A stretch of 6,497 bases of DNA, from the NCBI GenBank assembly GCA_003455605.1, contig DMQR01000203.1:1-6497 (forward strand), given 5' to 3'. The DNA is from Cryomorphaceae bacterium. GTDB lineage: Bacteria > Bacteroidota > Bacteroidia > Flavobacteriales > Schleiferiaceae. The translations under genes were made by a program, and so were the position numbers. Below, in pieces: positions 1 to 6,497 of this stretch. The notes beneath the pieces are model-generated. The model was not told the DNA's origin, did no database searches, and saw nothing but the letters and a program-made list of their open reading frames with translations. The first letter of the stretch is position 1, and every line of letters starts with the position of its first letter.

Positions 1-258
1 AACATCGGTATGTGGTTTGAGCGTTTCGTAATAATCGTAACCTCTATCCACAGAGATTACTTGCCATCTTCATGGTCTATGTTCTCTCCAACCTTTGTCG
101 ATATCGGTATCTACATCGGAACCATCGGTTTCTTCTTTGTATTGTTCCTTCTATATGCTAGAACATTCCCTGTGATTGCTCAAGCAGAATTGAAAACCAT
201 CTTGAAGTCTTCAGGTGAAAACTTCAAAAAACACCACGACGAACATGGGGCACATTAA
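1..258 (+). CDS. actC: Alternative complex III NrfD-like membrane subunit ActC, C-terminal part (5' end outside window)
   Basis: Only the last 85 residues are present; the frame is open from base 1, so the true start lies upstream and the internal Met codon at base 10 is not a start. The fragment begins N-I-G-M-W-F-E-R-F, followed by a conserved-looking H-R-D-Y-L-P-S-S-W stretch. It then has one strongly hydrophobic segment (about residues 33-58) and a charged, His-containing cytoplasmic-type tail. This pattern matches the C-terminal end of ActC, the PsrC/NrfD-family multi-helix subunit of alternative complex III, which is thought to carry a menaquinol site and to take part in proton movement. 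The identification is strengthened by the gene order that follows (actD, actE, actF). The stop codon overlaps the start of actD by 14 bases, suggesting translational coupling. It could only be confused with another NrfD-like protein such as a paralogous actF, which is present separately downstream. Confidence 0.87.
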   Translation, partial: NIGMWFERFVIIVTSIHRDYLPSSWSMFSPTFVDIGIYIGTIGFFFVLFLLYARTFPVIAQAELKTILKSSGENFKKHHDEHGAH

Positions 259-778
259 ACACAATCCAATCGTTCGCGCGCTTTTCAATGACGATGATAT
301 CGTATTGAGCGCAGTAAAAGACCTACGTACTAATGGATTCCACGTTAGTGAAGTATATTCACCATTTCCAATTCACGGATTGGACGAAGCTATGGGCTTG
401 AAGAGAACGCGTCTAAGTACAGCGGCCTTCTTCTACGGCCTTACAGGTTTGTTCTTTGCTTCGTGGTTGACATACTACACTATGATTATGGATTGGCCGC
501 AGAACATCGGTGGTAAGCCAAACTCTATGTGGTTTTTGAACATGCCGTCTTTCGTGCCGGTGATGTTTGAGTTGACCGTATTCTTTGCAGCTCACCTAAT
601 GTGTTGGTCTTACTTCGCCGTAAATGGTTTGTACCCTGGAGCGAAAGCACAAAACCCAGATCCACGTACCACTGATGATCACTTCTTGATGGAAGTAGAA
701 ATCGAAGGCGATGAGGATGCTTTGAACAAGAAGCTGAAGGATTTGGGTGCAATAGAAATTTCTAAAATTGAAGCCTAA
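245..778 (+). CDS. actD: Alternative complex III membrane subunit ActD (DUF3341 family)
   Basis: This is a 177-residue protein of the DUF3341 family, a small structural subunit of alternative complex III. A soluble N-terminal part (residues 1-57) carries the family stretch [15 protein letters not shown] (38-52). Two membrane helices follow (about 58-80 and 101-125), then a soluble tail with [10 protein letters not shown] (138-147) and an acidic segment. The subunit has no visible heme, Fe-S or metal motif, so its role is taken to be structural or in proton conduction. The ATG at 245 was chosen over the in-frame ATG at 215. It gives the family-like beginning M-G-H-I-K, whereas the extra ten residues from 215 are Thr/Asn/Lys-rich and encoded entirely inside actC. 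Even so, actD overlaps actC by 14 bases. No clear Shine-Dalgarno sequence is visible. The stop is 2 bases before actE. Confidence 0.92.
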   Translation: MGHIKHNPIVRALFNDDDIVLSAVKDLRTNGFHVSEVYSPFPIHGLDEAMGLKRTRLSTAAFFYGLTGLFFASWLTYYTMIMDWPQNIGGKPNSMWFLNMPSFVPVMFELTVFFAAHLMCWSYFAVNGLYPGAKAQNPDPRTTDDHFLMEVEIEGDEDALNKKLKDLGAIEISKIEA

Positions 779-780
779 GC

Positions 781-1332
781 ATGAAGCGTTTATCTACATT
801 CTTACTATTGGTTGCAGGTGCTGTATTGGCTAGCTGTAACATTGATAAAACTACGCCTGGCTACACATACATGGATGACATGTACACTAGCCCTTCACTT
901 GAGACTTACGAGCCTGCGTATCAGTTTGCAAATGGTCTTAGCGCACAGCTTCCTGTGGAAGGAACAGTGCCACGTGGCTATTATCCATATGAGTATGCAA
1001 ATACAAACGAAGGTTACGATGCTGCCAAGGCTTCTTTACTAATGCCAGAAGCTTATGCATCACAGGAAGTTTTGACCGAAGGAAAAGAACTGTACACGAC
1101 TTTCTGTGTGAATTGCCACGGTGAAAAAGGTGATGGAAATGGGAACTTGGTACAACAAGAAAAAATCCTTGGTGTGCCTGCTTATAAAGACCGTGATATC
1201 ACTCCAGGTTCAATGTACCACGTGATTATGCACGGAAAAGGCATAATGGGCTCTCATTCCTCTCAATTGACCTACGACGAGCGTTGGAAAATTGTACGTT
1301 ACGTTGTAAAACTGAGAGAAGATCAAGAATAA
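781..1332 (+). CDS. actE: Alternative complex III mono-heme cytochrome c lipoprotein ActE
   Basis: This is a 183-residue mono-heme cytochrome c. Residues 1-18 form a lipoprotein signal peptide (M-K-R, hydrophobic core, lipobox L-A-S-C with Cys19 as the predicted lipidated residue), so the protein should be exported and held to the membrane by lipid. The single heme-binding motif is C109-V-N-C112-H113, followed by G-E-K-G-D-G-N-G, typical of class I cytochrome c domains. The distal ligand is probably Met156 in G-K-G-I-M-G; Met150 is a less likely alternative. A region of about 85 residues before the heme domain is rich in Tyr, Pro and Thr and probably packs against the other Act subunits. By family knowledge, ActE receives electrons from the multi-heme/Fe-S subunits ActA/ActB and can pass them toward the oxidase CuA centre encoded downstream. 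The gene sits 2 bases after actD and 15 bases before actF. Confidence 0.93.
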   Translation: MKRLSTFLLLVAGAVLASCNIDKTTPGYTYMDDMYTSPSLETYEPAYQFANGLSAQLPVEGTVPRGYYPYEYANTNEGYDAAKASLLMPEAYASQEVLTEGKELYTTFCVNCHGEKGDGNGNLVQQEKILGVPAYKDRDITPGSMYHVIMHGKGIMGSHSSQLTYDERWKIVRYVVKLREDQE

Positions 1333-1347
1333 AACCGTTGAAGATAA

Positions 1348-2826
1348 ATGTTTGAGTTTAGTACTAAAGCAAAACAACTGGCAATCGGTCTAACCGTAGT
1401 TGGAGCAATCCTATGGATTGTTGGATTTGTCATGAATGGATCATCTTCTCACGAAGCGGATCATGGGCACGATGCACATGCTACTGAAATGCATGCTGAT
1501 GCGGGTCATGGTGCAAACACTGAGCACGAAAATGATTATCCCGGCGAGGCCCATGCTTCGATGATAGAATCTGCTTACAAGTCAGATCAGACTGATTCTC
1601 ACGCTGATGAGGCTCACGATCTTCATTCTGATGTACGCGGCGCAGAAGCTCACGCTGATGAGGCTCACGATCTTCATTCTGATGTACATGGGGCAGAAGC
1701 TCACGATGCACACGCCGAACACGTTCATCACCAACAACAAAACCGTCCTTGGAGCGCCCTTTACGTAGCAGCCATCTTCTTCTTGGGTCTAGGTTTAGGA
1801 CAATTGTTCTTTTTGGCCATTCAATACATTGCCCAAGTAGGTTGGTCTGCTGGTTTGTTGCGTGTGATGGAAGCACAAGCCTTTACTATTATCATCCCTT
1901 TGATAGTTATTGCTTTGATTACGTTCTTTGGGCTGGGTCATATACACCACATGTTCCACTGGATGATGGAAGGTATTAACATTGAAGGCCATGAGAACTA
2001 TGACGAAATTATAGCAGGTAAACGTGGTTACTTGAACCCAATATTCTTTATAATCCGCTTGTTGGTATATATCGGTGGCTGGGTTTGGGCAGCCCTTATT
2101 TTGCGAAAAAACTCTTTGCTATCTGATACTGGAGACGGCGTAGAGATGTGGAAGAAAAATCGTAAAGTAGGTGCCATTTTTACGGTATTCTACGCGGTGA
2201 CTTCATCTACTTCTGCTTGGGATTTGATTATGAGCATTGATGCACATTGGTTCTCTACACTATTTGGATGGTATACATTCGCGGGTATGTTCGTTAGCTC
2301 TTTTGCTGCGACTATCCTAGTGACACTATACCTTAAGTCTAAAGGCTTGTTAGAATGGGTGAACTACAATCACATCCACGACTTAGGTAAGTTCATGTTC
2401 GCATTCTCAGTATTCTGGACTTACTTGTGGTTCTCTCAGTTTGTGTTGATTTGGTATGCGAACATTCCGGAGGAAGTAACATACTACATGCAACGTTGGG
2501 ATCAGTATAAAGTACCATTCTTCACTATGCTGTCTTTGAACTTTATCTTCCCAGTATTGGCCATCTTGAGCCGTCCTGCGAAGCGTGTTCCAGGTACCTT
2601 GGTGATGGCCTCATTATTCGTGTTGGTAGGTCACTATATGGATCACTACGTTATGATTATGCCGGGAACGGTTGGTGATCAGTATGGATTCGGACTGGTG
2701 GAGTTGGGTCCAATTCTATTATTCGCCGGTCTATTCATCTATGTCATGTTTAGCAACCTTGCGAAAGCACCATTGCTGCACAAGAATCACCCAATGATGG
2801 TTGAATCAAAGCACTTCCAACAATAA
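1348..2826 (+). CDS. actF: Alternative complex III large NrfD-like membrane subunit ActF (quinol:cytochrome c oxidoreductase, quinone-binding subunit 2)
   Basis: This is a 492-residue membrane protein with about ten hydrophobic helices (near 8-30, 136-160, 177-200, 231-253, 274-296, 303-328, 347-370, 389-409, 417-438 and 451-471). ActF is related to ActC within the PsrC/NrfD family and is proposed to contribute a proton pathway, possibly with a quinone-facing role. Recognisable stretches include Q-N-R-P-W-S-A-L-Y-V-A-A leading into helix 2 and S-S-T-S-A-W-D-L-I-M-S-I-D-A-H-W near residue 286. The odd part is the loop between helices 1 and 2 (about 31-134). It holds 20 histidines between residues 35 and 128, many Asp and Glu, and two copies of a 17-residue repeat. 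Lys7 and Lys9 before helix 1 suggest this loop faces the periplasm. The loop makes the protein somewhat longer than I would expect for the family. The start at 1348 is preceded by a GAAG that could be a weak ribosome binding site. coxB follows after 20 bases. Confidence 0.93.
   Translation: MFEFSTKAKQLAIGLTVVGAILWIVGFVMNGSSSHEADHGHDAHATEMHADAGHGANTEHENDYPGEAHASMIESAYKSDQTDSHADEAHDLHSDVRGAEAHADEAHDLHSDVHGAEAHDAHAEHVHHQQQNRPWSALYVAAIFFLGLGLGQLFFLAIQYIAQVGWSAGLLRVMEAQAFTIIIPLIVIALITFFGLGHIHHMFHWMMEGINIEGHENYDEIIAGKRGYLNPIFFIIRLLVYIGGWVWAALILRKNSLLSDTGDGVEMWKKNRKVGAIFTVFYAVTSSTSAWDLIMSIDAHWFSTLFGWYTFAGMFVSSFAATILVTLYLKSKGLLEWVNYNHIHDLGKFMFAFSVFWTYLWFSQFVLIWYANIPEEVTYYMQRWDQYKVPFFTMLSLNFIFPVLAILSRPAKRVPGTLVMASLFVLVGHYMDHYVMIMPGTVGDQYGFGLVELGPILLFAGLFIYVMFSNLAKAPLLHKNHPMMVESKHFQQ
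1598..1699 (+). repeat. 51-base tandem duplication inside actF, encoding a His-rich 17-residue repeat
   Basis: Two adjacent units, 1598-1648 and 1649-1699, are identical at 48 of 51 positions. The three differences are clustered near the end of the unit (CGCGGC versus ATGGGG), giving Arg versus His in the protein. Since 51 is a multiple of three, the reading frame is kept. The encoded unit is [S/A]-H-A-D-E-A-H-D-L-H-S-D-V-[R/H]-G-A-E, at residues 84-100 and 101-117 of ActF. A third partial copy (CTCACGATGCACACG) starts at 1700. The near identity, including at synonymous positions, points to a recent slippage or unequal-recombination duplication. Confidence 0.97.
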
Positions 2827-2846
2827 TCTAGAAAAGAGACTAAAGA

Positions 2847-3872
2847 ATGAATACAGTTTCAATTATAGTTTTAGTAGTTCTAGCCATCCTCACATTAGTG
2901 CAGGTTATGCGCATCTCCGAGGTTTCTTCGGAAATCCAAGGTGGTAAGGACAATGAGGTGAGCGAAAAGGATAATGATACTCAAGGGCGTTTGATGTTGT
3001 TGGTAGGTATGGGCTTCGTTATCAGTGTATTGGTGATGTATTTCTCCTGGGGTCGCCTCAGTCTTCCTGAACCATCATCAGCACATGGTTCGGAGATTGA
3101 CGGATTATGGAATGTAAGTATGTTAATTATAAACATCGTGTTCTTCATCGTACAGCCTATTTTATTCTATTTCGCATATAAATACCGTGGAAAAAAAGGA
3201 ACTAAGGCAGTTCACTTCGCGCACAACAATAAATTAGAGCTGTTTTGGACCGTAGTTCCTGCTTTGGCACTGGCTGTATTGATTATATGGGGTTTGAATG
3301 TTTGGAGCACCTTAATGATGCCTGAAAACGATGAAGAGCCTATCGTAATAGAACTATATGCACAGCAATTTAACTGGACCGTTCGATACAGTGGTAGTGA
3401 TAATGCCTTAGGTTTTGCTTCAGTATATGATATTGAAGGTGCAAATATTTTGGGTGTGGACACTCAAGATGCAGCTTCTGCTGATGATATCGTGACTAAG
3501 GAATTGCACTTGCCTGTGGGTAAGCCTGTATCGTTCCAGTTCCGTGCACAGGATGTAATCCACTCGGCTTATTTCCCGCACTTCCGTGCACAGATGAATT
3601 GTGTACCTGGAGCCACTACTAACTTTCAGTTCACACCGACAATCACAACTGCTGAAATTCGTCAGAACAAAGATGTAAAAAGACATGTTGAAGAGGTAAA
3701 TGCCATTCGTACCGCTAAGGGCGAGGACGTTTGGGATTTCAATTACGTTCTGCTTTGTAACAAAATTTGTGGAGCAGCACACTACAACATGCAAATGGAT
3801 ATTATCGTGGAGACCGAGGATGAATACAAGGCTTGGTTGAACGAACAGAAAACCGTCGCTGAGACTTTGTAA
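2847..3872 (+). CDS. coxB: Cytochrome c oxidase subunit II (CuA subunit)
   Basis: This 341-residue subunit of an aa3-type oxidase accepts electrons from cytochrome c at a periplasmic binuclear copper centre. The CuA ligands are visible: His239 (V-I-H-S), Cys304, Cys308, His312 and Met315 in C-N-K-I-C-G-A-A-H-Y-N-M. Four hydrophobic segments occur (about 4-21, 49-67, 89-110, 133-154). The last two correspond to the two helices of canonical subunit II, so about 85 residues form an N-terminal extension. Glu131 in N-K-L-E-L-F-W-T matches the glutamate at the K-channel entrance (bovine Glu62). Trp177 in F-N-W-T-V-R-Y is in the usual electron-entry aromatic region. Between His239 and Cys304 there are about 30 more residues than in the bovine protein. 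No C-terminal cytochrome c domain is fused, so electrons must come from a separate carrier such as ActE. Lys306 replaces the usual Glu in the CuA loop. A purine-rich AGAAAAGAGA precedes the start and may aid ribosome binding. Confidence 0.97.
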   Translation: MNTVSIIVLVVLAILTLVQVMRISEVSSEIQGGKDNEVSEKDNDTQGRLMLLVGMGFVISVLVMYFSWGRLSLPEPSSAHGSEIDGLWNVSMLIINIVFFIVQPILFYFAYKYRGKKGTKAVHFAHNNKLELFWTVVPALALAVLIIWGLNVWSTLMMPENDEEPIVIELYAQQFNWTVRYSGSDNALGFASVYDIEGANILGVDTQDAASADDIVTKELHLPVGKPVSFQFRAQDVIHSAYFPHFRAQMNCVPGATTNFQFTPTITTAEIRQNKDVKRHVEEVNAIRTAKGEDVWDFNYVLLCNKICGAAHYNMQMDIIVETEDEYKAWLNEQKTVAETL

Positions 3873-3885
3873 TTAAGACCTAACA

Positions 3886-5691
3886 ATGAGTAATATGTCA
3901 ACGAAATCGACAGAAAACCCTCACTTTCAAGATCACTTGATGGAGCACCATCACGAAGAGAACTTCTTCACGAAGTACATCTTTACGATGGATCATAAAA
4001 TGATTGGTAAGCAATTCTTGGTAACCGGTATGTTCATGGGAATCATCGGTGTGATGATGTCTATGCTTTTCCGTTTGGAATTGGCATACCCGGAGCAAAG
4101 CTTCCCAATCCTTGAATTTTTCCTTGGTAAATGGGCACCGGATGGTGTAATGAGCCCAGATATTTACCTTGCCTTGGTAACCATTCACGGTACGATTATG
4201 GTCTTCTTTGTATTGACCGCAGGTCTTTCAGGTACATTCTCAAATTTGTTAATTCCATTGCAGATTGGTGCTCGTGACATGGCATCAGGTTTTTTGAACG
4301 CTTTATCTTATTGGTTTTTTGCAATGAGTTCCATAGTTATGGTTGTTTCATTGTTTGTAGAATCGGGTCCTGCTTCCGCAGGTTGGACGGTATACCCACC
4401 TCTATCAGCTTTACCACAAGCAATGCCAGGTTCTGGCGCTGGTATGACTCTTTGGTTGATTTCAATGACTTTGTTTATCGTAGGTTCACTATTGGGTTCT
4501 TTGAATTACATCGTAACTGTATTAAACATGCGTACCAAAGGCATGAGCATGACTCGTCTTCCATTGACTATTTGGGCATTTCTCGTAACAGCAGTTCTAG
4601 GTGTACTTTCATTCCCAGTATTGTTGAGTGCCGCATTGCTATTAATGTTTGACCGATTGTTGGGTACTTCATTCTACTTGAGTGATATCTTCATGGGCGG
4701 TGAGGTATTGAGCTACAGTGGTGGTTCACCAGTATTGTACCAGCATTTGTTCTGGTTCCTCGGCCACCCTGAGGTATACATCATCTTACTCCCTGCATTG
4801 GGCATTTCATCAGAAGTTATTGCGACTAACGCTCGAAAGCCCATCTTCGGTTATCGCGCCATGGTAGGCTCCATTTTAGCCATTGCCTTCTTAAGCTTCA
4901 TTGTTTGGGGTCACCACATGTTCATAACGGGTATGAATCCGTTCTTAGGGTCAGTATTTACATTCACCACATTGTTGATTGCTATTCCTTCAGCAGTGAA
5001 GGCTTTTAACTACATCACCACACTTTGGAAAGGTAATATCCAGTACACACCAGCGATGATGTTCTCTATCGGTTTGGTAAGCACGTTCGTTACCGGTGGT
5101 TTGACTGGGGTAATCCTAGGAGATAGTGCACTTGATATCAACGTTCATGATACCTACTTCGTTGTGGCTCACTTCCACATCGTAATGGGACTCAGTGCCA
5201 TATTCGGTATGTTCGCAGGGGTTTACCATTGGTATCCTAAGATGTACGGCCGTATGATGAACAAGTCTATGGGTTATGCGCACTTCTGGTTGACTTTCAT
5301 TACCGCATATGGTGTATTCTTCCCAATGCACTTTTTGGGTATGGCAGGTCTTCCGCGTCGTTACTACAGTAATACGGCATTCCCCATGTTCGATAACCTA
5401 GCGGATATCAACGTATTGATCACGTACTTTGCGATCATCGGTGGTATTGCTCAGTTGATCTTTATCTTCAACTTCTTCTACAGCATTTGGAGAGGACCTA
5501 AGGCGTCTCAGAATCCATGGAAAGCGAATTCATTGGAGTGGACTACTCCAGTAGAGCACTTGCATGGAAATTGGCCAGGAGAGATTCCAGTGGTACACCG
5601 TTGGGCATACGATTACTCTAAGCCAGGTGCAGAAGAAGATTTCATTCCTCAAAACGTGCCGCTCGCAGAAGGCGAGGAAAGCGGCCACTGA
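3886..5691 (+). CDS. coxA: Cytochrome c oxidase subunit I (heme a and heme a3-CuB catalytic subunit, type A1)
   Basis: This 601-residue catalytic subunit has about 12 membrane helices. It reduces O2 to water at heme a3-CuB and pumps protons. All expected residues are present. Heme a ligands are His101 (T-I-H-G-T) and His431; the heme a3 ligand is His429 (V-A-H-F-H-I-V). CuB ligands are His294, His343 and His344 (W-G-H-H-M-F). Tyr298 is placed to be the His-Tyr crosslink partner. G-H-P-E-V-Y carries Glu296, marking a type A1 oxidase. The D channel has Asp131 and Asn138, the K channel Ser369 and Lys372. His421-Asp422 match the Mg-binding pair of the bovine enzyme. The His-rich N-terminus (H-L-M-E-H-H-H) precedes the conserved D-H-K-M-I-G start of the fold. 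ATG 3886 is used; a second in-frame ATG at 3895 is possible and would remove three residues. The gene lies 13 bases after coxB and is the last gene before the terminator; subunits III and IV are not adjacent. Confidence 0.98.
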   Translation: MSNMSTKSTENPHFQDHLMEHHHEENFFTKYIFTMDHKMIGKQFLVTGMFMGIIGVMMSMLFRLELAYPEQSFPILEFFLGKWAPDGVMSPDIYLALVTIHGTIMVFFVLTAGLSGTFSNLLIPLQIGARDMASGFLNALSYWFFAMSSIVMVVSLFVESGPASAGWTVYPPLSALPQAMPGSGAGMTLWLISMTLFIVGSLLGSLNYIVTVLNMRTKGMSMTRLPLTIWAFLVTAVLGVLSFPVLLSAALLLMFDRLLGTSFYLSDIFMGGEVLSYSGGSPVLYQHLFWFLGHPEVYIILLPALGISSEVIATNARKPIFGYRAMVGSILAIAFLSFIVWGHHMFITGMNPFLGSVFTFTTLLIAIPSAVKAFNYITTLWKGNIQYTPAMMFSIGLVSTFVTGGLTGVILGDSALDINVHDTYFVVAHFHIVMGLSAIFGMFAGVYHWYPKMYGRMMNKSMGYAHFWLTFITAYGVFFPMHFLGMAGLPRRYYSNTAFPMFDNLADINVLITYFAIIGGIAQLIFIFNFFYSIWRGPKASQNPWKANSLEWTTPVEHLHGNWPGEIPVVHRWAYDYSKPGAEEDFIPQNVPLAEGEESGH

Positions 5692-5711
5692 GGAAAAGCT
5701 TTGTAAAACTC

Positions 5712-5744
5712 AAGTCCCCTTGTCGCTCGGCCAGGGGATTTTTT
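5712..5744 (+). terminator. Rho-independent terminator after coxA
   Basis: A hairpin with a core 6-bp perfect stem (TCCCCT at 5715-5720 with AGGGGA at 5733-5738) is extended outward by a G-T pair and two A-T pairs to about 9 bp. The loop is 12 bases (5721-5732), and six T residues follow at 5739-5744. It starts 20 bases after the coxA stop and should end the act-cox transcript. It lies just 18 bases before the ruvB start, separating the two units. Confidence 0.87.
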
Positions 5745-5762
5745 ATGCTATTTTGTAGTACT

Positions 5763-6497
5763 ATGAACGAACATCTCGATCCTACAGGATCAAATCTGTC
5801 AAACACCGAGCGCGAGATGGAGCGTAAGCTTCGTCCTTTAAGTTTTGACGACTTTACAGGGCAGGCTGTGGTATTGGAAAATCTCAAGATTTTTGTTGAG
5901 GCGGCTAAGATGCGTGATGAAGCCATGGACCATGTGTTGCTCCACGGTCCCCCCGGGTTAGGCAAAACCACCTTGTCTCATATCCTCGCGAATGAATTAA
6001 GTGTAGGCATCAAGGTCACTTCAGGTCCTGTATTGGATAAGCCTAGTGACCTCGCTGGGCTATTAACAGGTCTGCAGCCAAATGACGTATTGTTCATTGA
6101 TGAAATCCATAGATTGTCCCCGGTCATAGAGGAGTATCTCTACAGTGCCATGGAAGATTTCAAAATAGACATCATGATTGATTCGGGACCTAGTGCACGC
6201 AGCGTACAAATAGCTCTGAATCCGTTTACCCTCATTGGCGCCACTACGCGCTCGGGATTGCTAACGGCACCGCTGCGCGCACGATTCGGAATTACCGCTA
6301 GATTGGAGTATTACGATGTGGAGCTGTTGAGCACTATTGTGGATCGCTCGGCAGAGATATTGAATGTTCCCACGGATTATGAGTCGTGTATTCGCATTGC
6401 CGGTCGTTCACGTGGCACCCCACGTATTGCCAATTCCTTGTTACGTCGTGTACGTGACTTTGCTATGGTCAAGGGCAATGGTACTATTGATGTTGAT
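5763..6497 (+). CDS. ruvB: Holliday junction branch migration ATPase RuvB, N-terminal 245 residues (3' end outside window)
   Basis: RuvB is a hexameric AAA+ motor that, with RuvA, drives branch migration of Holliday junctions in recombinational repair. The frame is open to the right edge; 245 residues of a usual ~340 are seen. Motifs present are [12 protein letters not shown] (23-34), Walker [10 protein letters not shown] (62-70, Lys68) and Walker B F-I-D-E-I-H (111-116). Also present are the RuvA-contacting beta-hairpin region around G-P-S-A-R-S (142-147), sensor 1 in I-G-A-T-T-R (158-163), the arginine finger in P-L-R-A-R-F-G (Arg174 probable) and sensor 2 Arg221 in G-T-P-R-I-A-N. The C-terminal winged-helix DNA-binding domain is cut off by the window. 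The ATG at 5763 gives the M-N-E-H-L-D-P-T start I associate with this lineage. Another in-frame ATG at 5745 abuts the terminator T-run and is unlikely. ruvA is not adjacent upstream. Confidence 0.98.
   Translation, partial: MNEHLDPTGSNLSNTEREMERKLRPLSFDDFTGQAVVLENLKIFVEAAKMRDEAMDHVLLHGPPGLGKTTLSHILANELSVGIKVTSGPVLDKPSDLAGLLTGLQPNDVLFIDEIHRLSPVIEEYLYSAMEDFKIDIMIDSGPSARSVQIALNPFTLIGATTRSGLLTAPLRARFGITARLEYYDVELLSTIVDRSAEILNVPTDYESCIRIAGRSRGTPRIANSLLRRVRDFAMVKGNGTIDVD

Noticed and set aside
215..244. Longer actD start at ATG 215.
   Set aside because: It would add ten Thr/Asn/Lys-rich residues encoded within actC, with no matching family start; ATG 245 gives the expected N-terminus.
812..1042. 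Second-frame open frame on the + strand within actE.
   Set aside because: It overlaps the lipoprotein and N-terminal part of a clear cytochrome c gene and has no support of its own.
1481..1876. Long minus-strand open frame (131 codons) opposite actF, Arg/His-rich and containing the repeat.
   Set aside because: It is the complement of the His-rich repeated coding region; low-complexity composition and no recognisable domain or regulatory signals mark it as a shadow.
3420..3794. Minus-strand open frame (124 codons) opposite coxB.
   Set aside because: It lies wholly inside a strongly supported CuA subunit gene and shows no protein family features.
5745..5762. Alternative ruvB start at ATG 5745.
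   Set aside because: It would add M-L-F-C-S-T directly after the terminator T-run, leaving no leader; the 5763 start fits RuvB better.
5642..5971. Minus-strand open frame spanning the coxA end, the terminator and the ruvB start.
   Set aside because: It reads across the terminator hairpin and opposite conserved RuvB coding sequence, including Walker A; no sign of a real protein.

Overview
The window reads as ordinary, well-conserved chromosome of a member of the Bacteroidota, most likely class Flavobacteriia. Three things point there: the alternative complex III (act) genes run directly into cytochrome oxidase subunits II and I, the subunit II copper motif is C-N-K-I-C, and ribosome binding sites are weak or absent before most starts. 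The lineage call rests on recalled family features, not on a search. All genes lie on the + strand.

Layout. Positions 1-5691 are a tightly packed respiratory operon already under way at the left edge: the 3' end of actC (NrfD-like membrane subunit), then actD (DUF3341 membrane subunit), actE (mono-heme cytochrome c lipoprotein), actF (second large NrfD-like membrane subunit), coxB (oxidase subunit II, CuA) and coxA (oxidase subunit I, heme a / heme a3-CuB). Gaps are -14, 2, 15, 20 and 13 bases, so one transcript is very likely. A strong intrinsic terminator at 5712-5744 closes the operon. Eighteen bases later ruvB (Holliday-junction branch-migration motor) starts and runs off the right edge.

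How the genes work together. Alternative complex III oxidises menaquinol and passes electrons to cytochrome c heme. The heme of ActE can hand them to the CuA centre of CoxB, and CoxA reduces oxygen to water while pumping protons. In Flavobacterium johnsoniae these two complexes are known to form a physical supercomplex, and the gene order here fits co-production of such an assembly. RuvB is functionally unrelated and appears to be a separate transcription unit.

I found no undescribed system, mobile element, CRISPR array, tRNA or rRNA. The most distinctive items are a histidine-rich periplasmic loop in ActF with a recent-looking 51-base tandem duplication, and a subunit II with an N-terminal membrane extension, an insertion in the CuA domain and a lysine in the CuA loop. 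There is no gene-free stretch over 300 bases; the longest is the 71-base coxA-ruvB gap.
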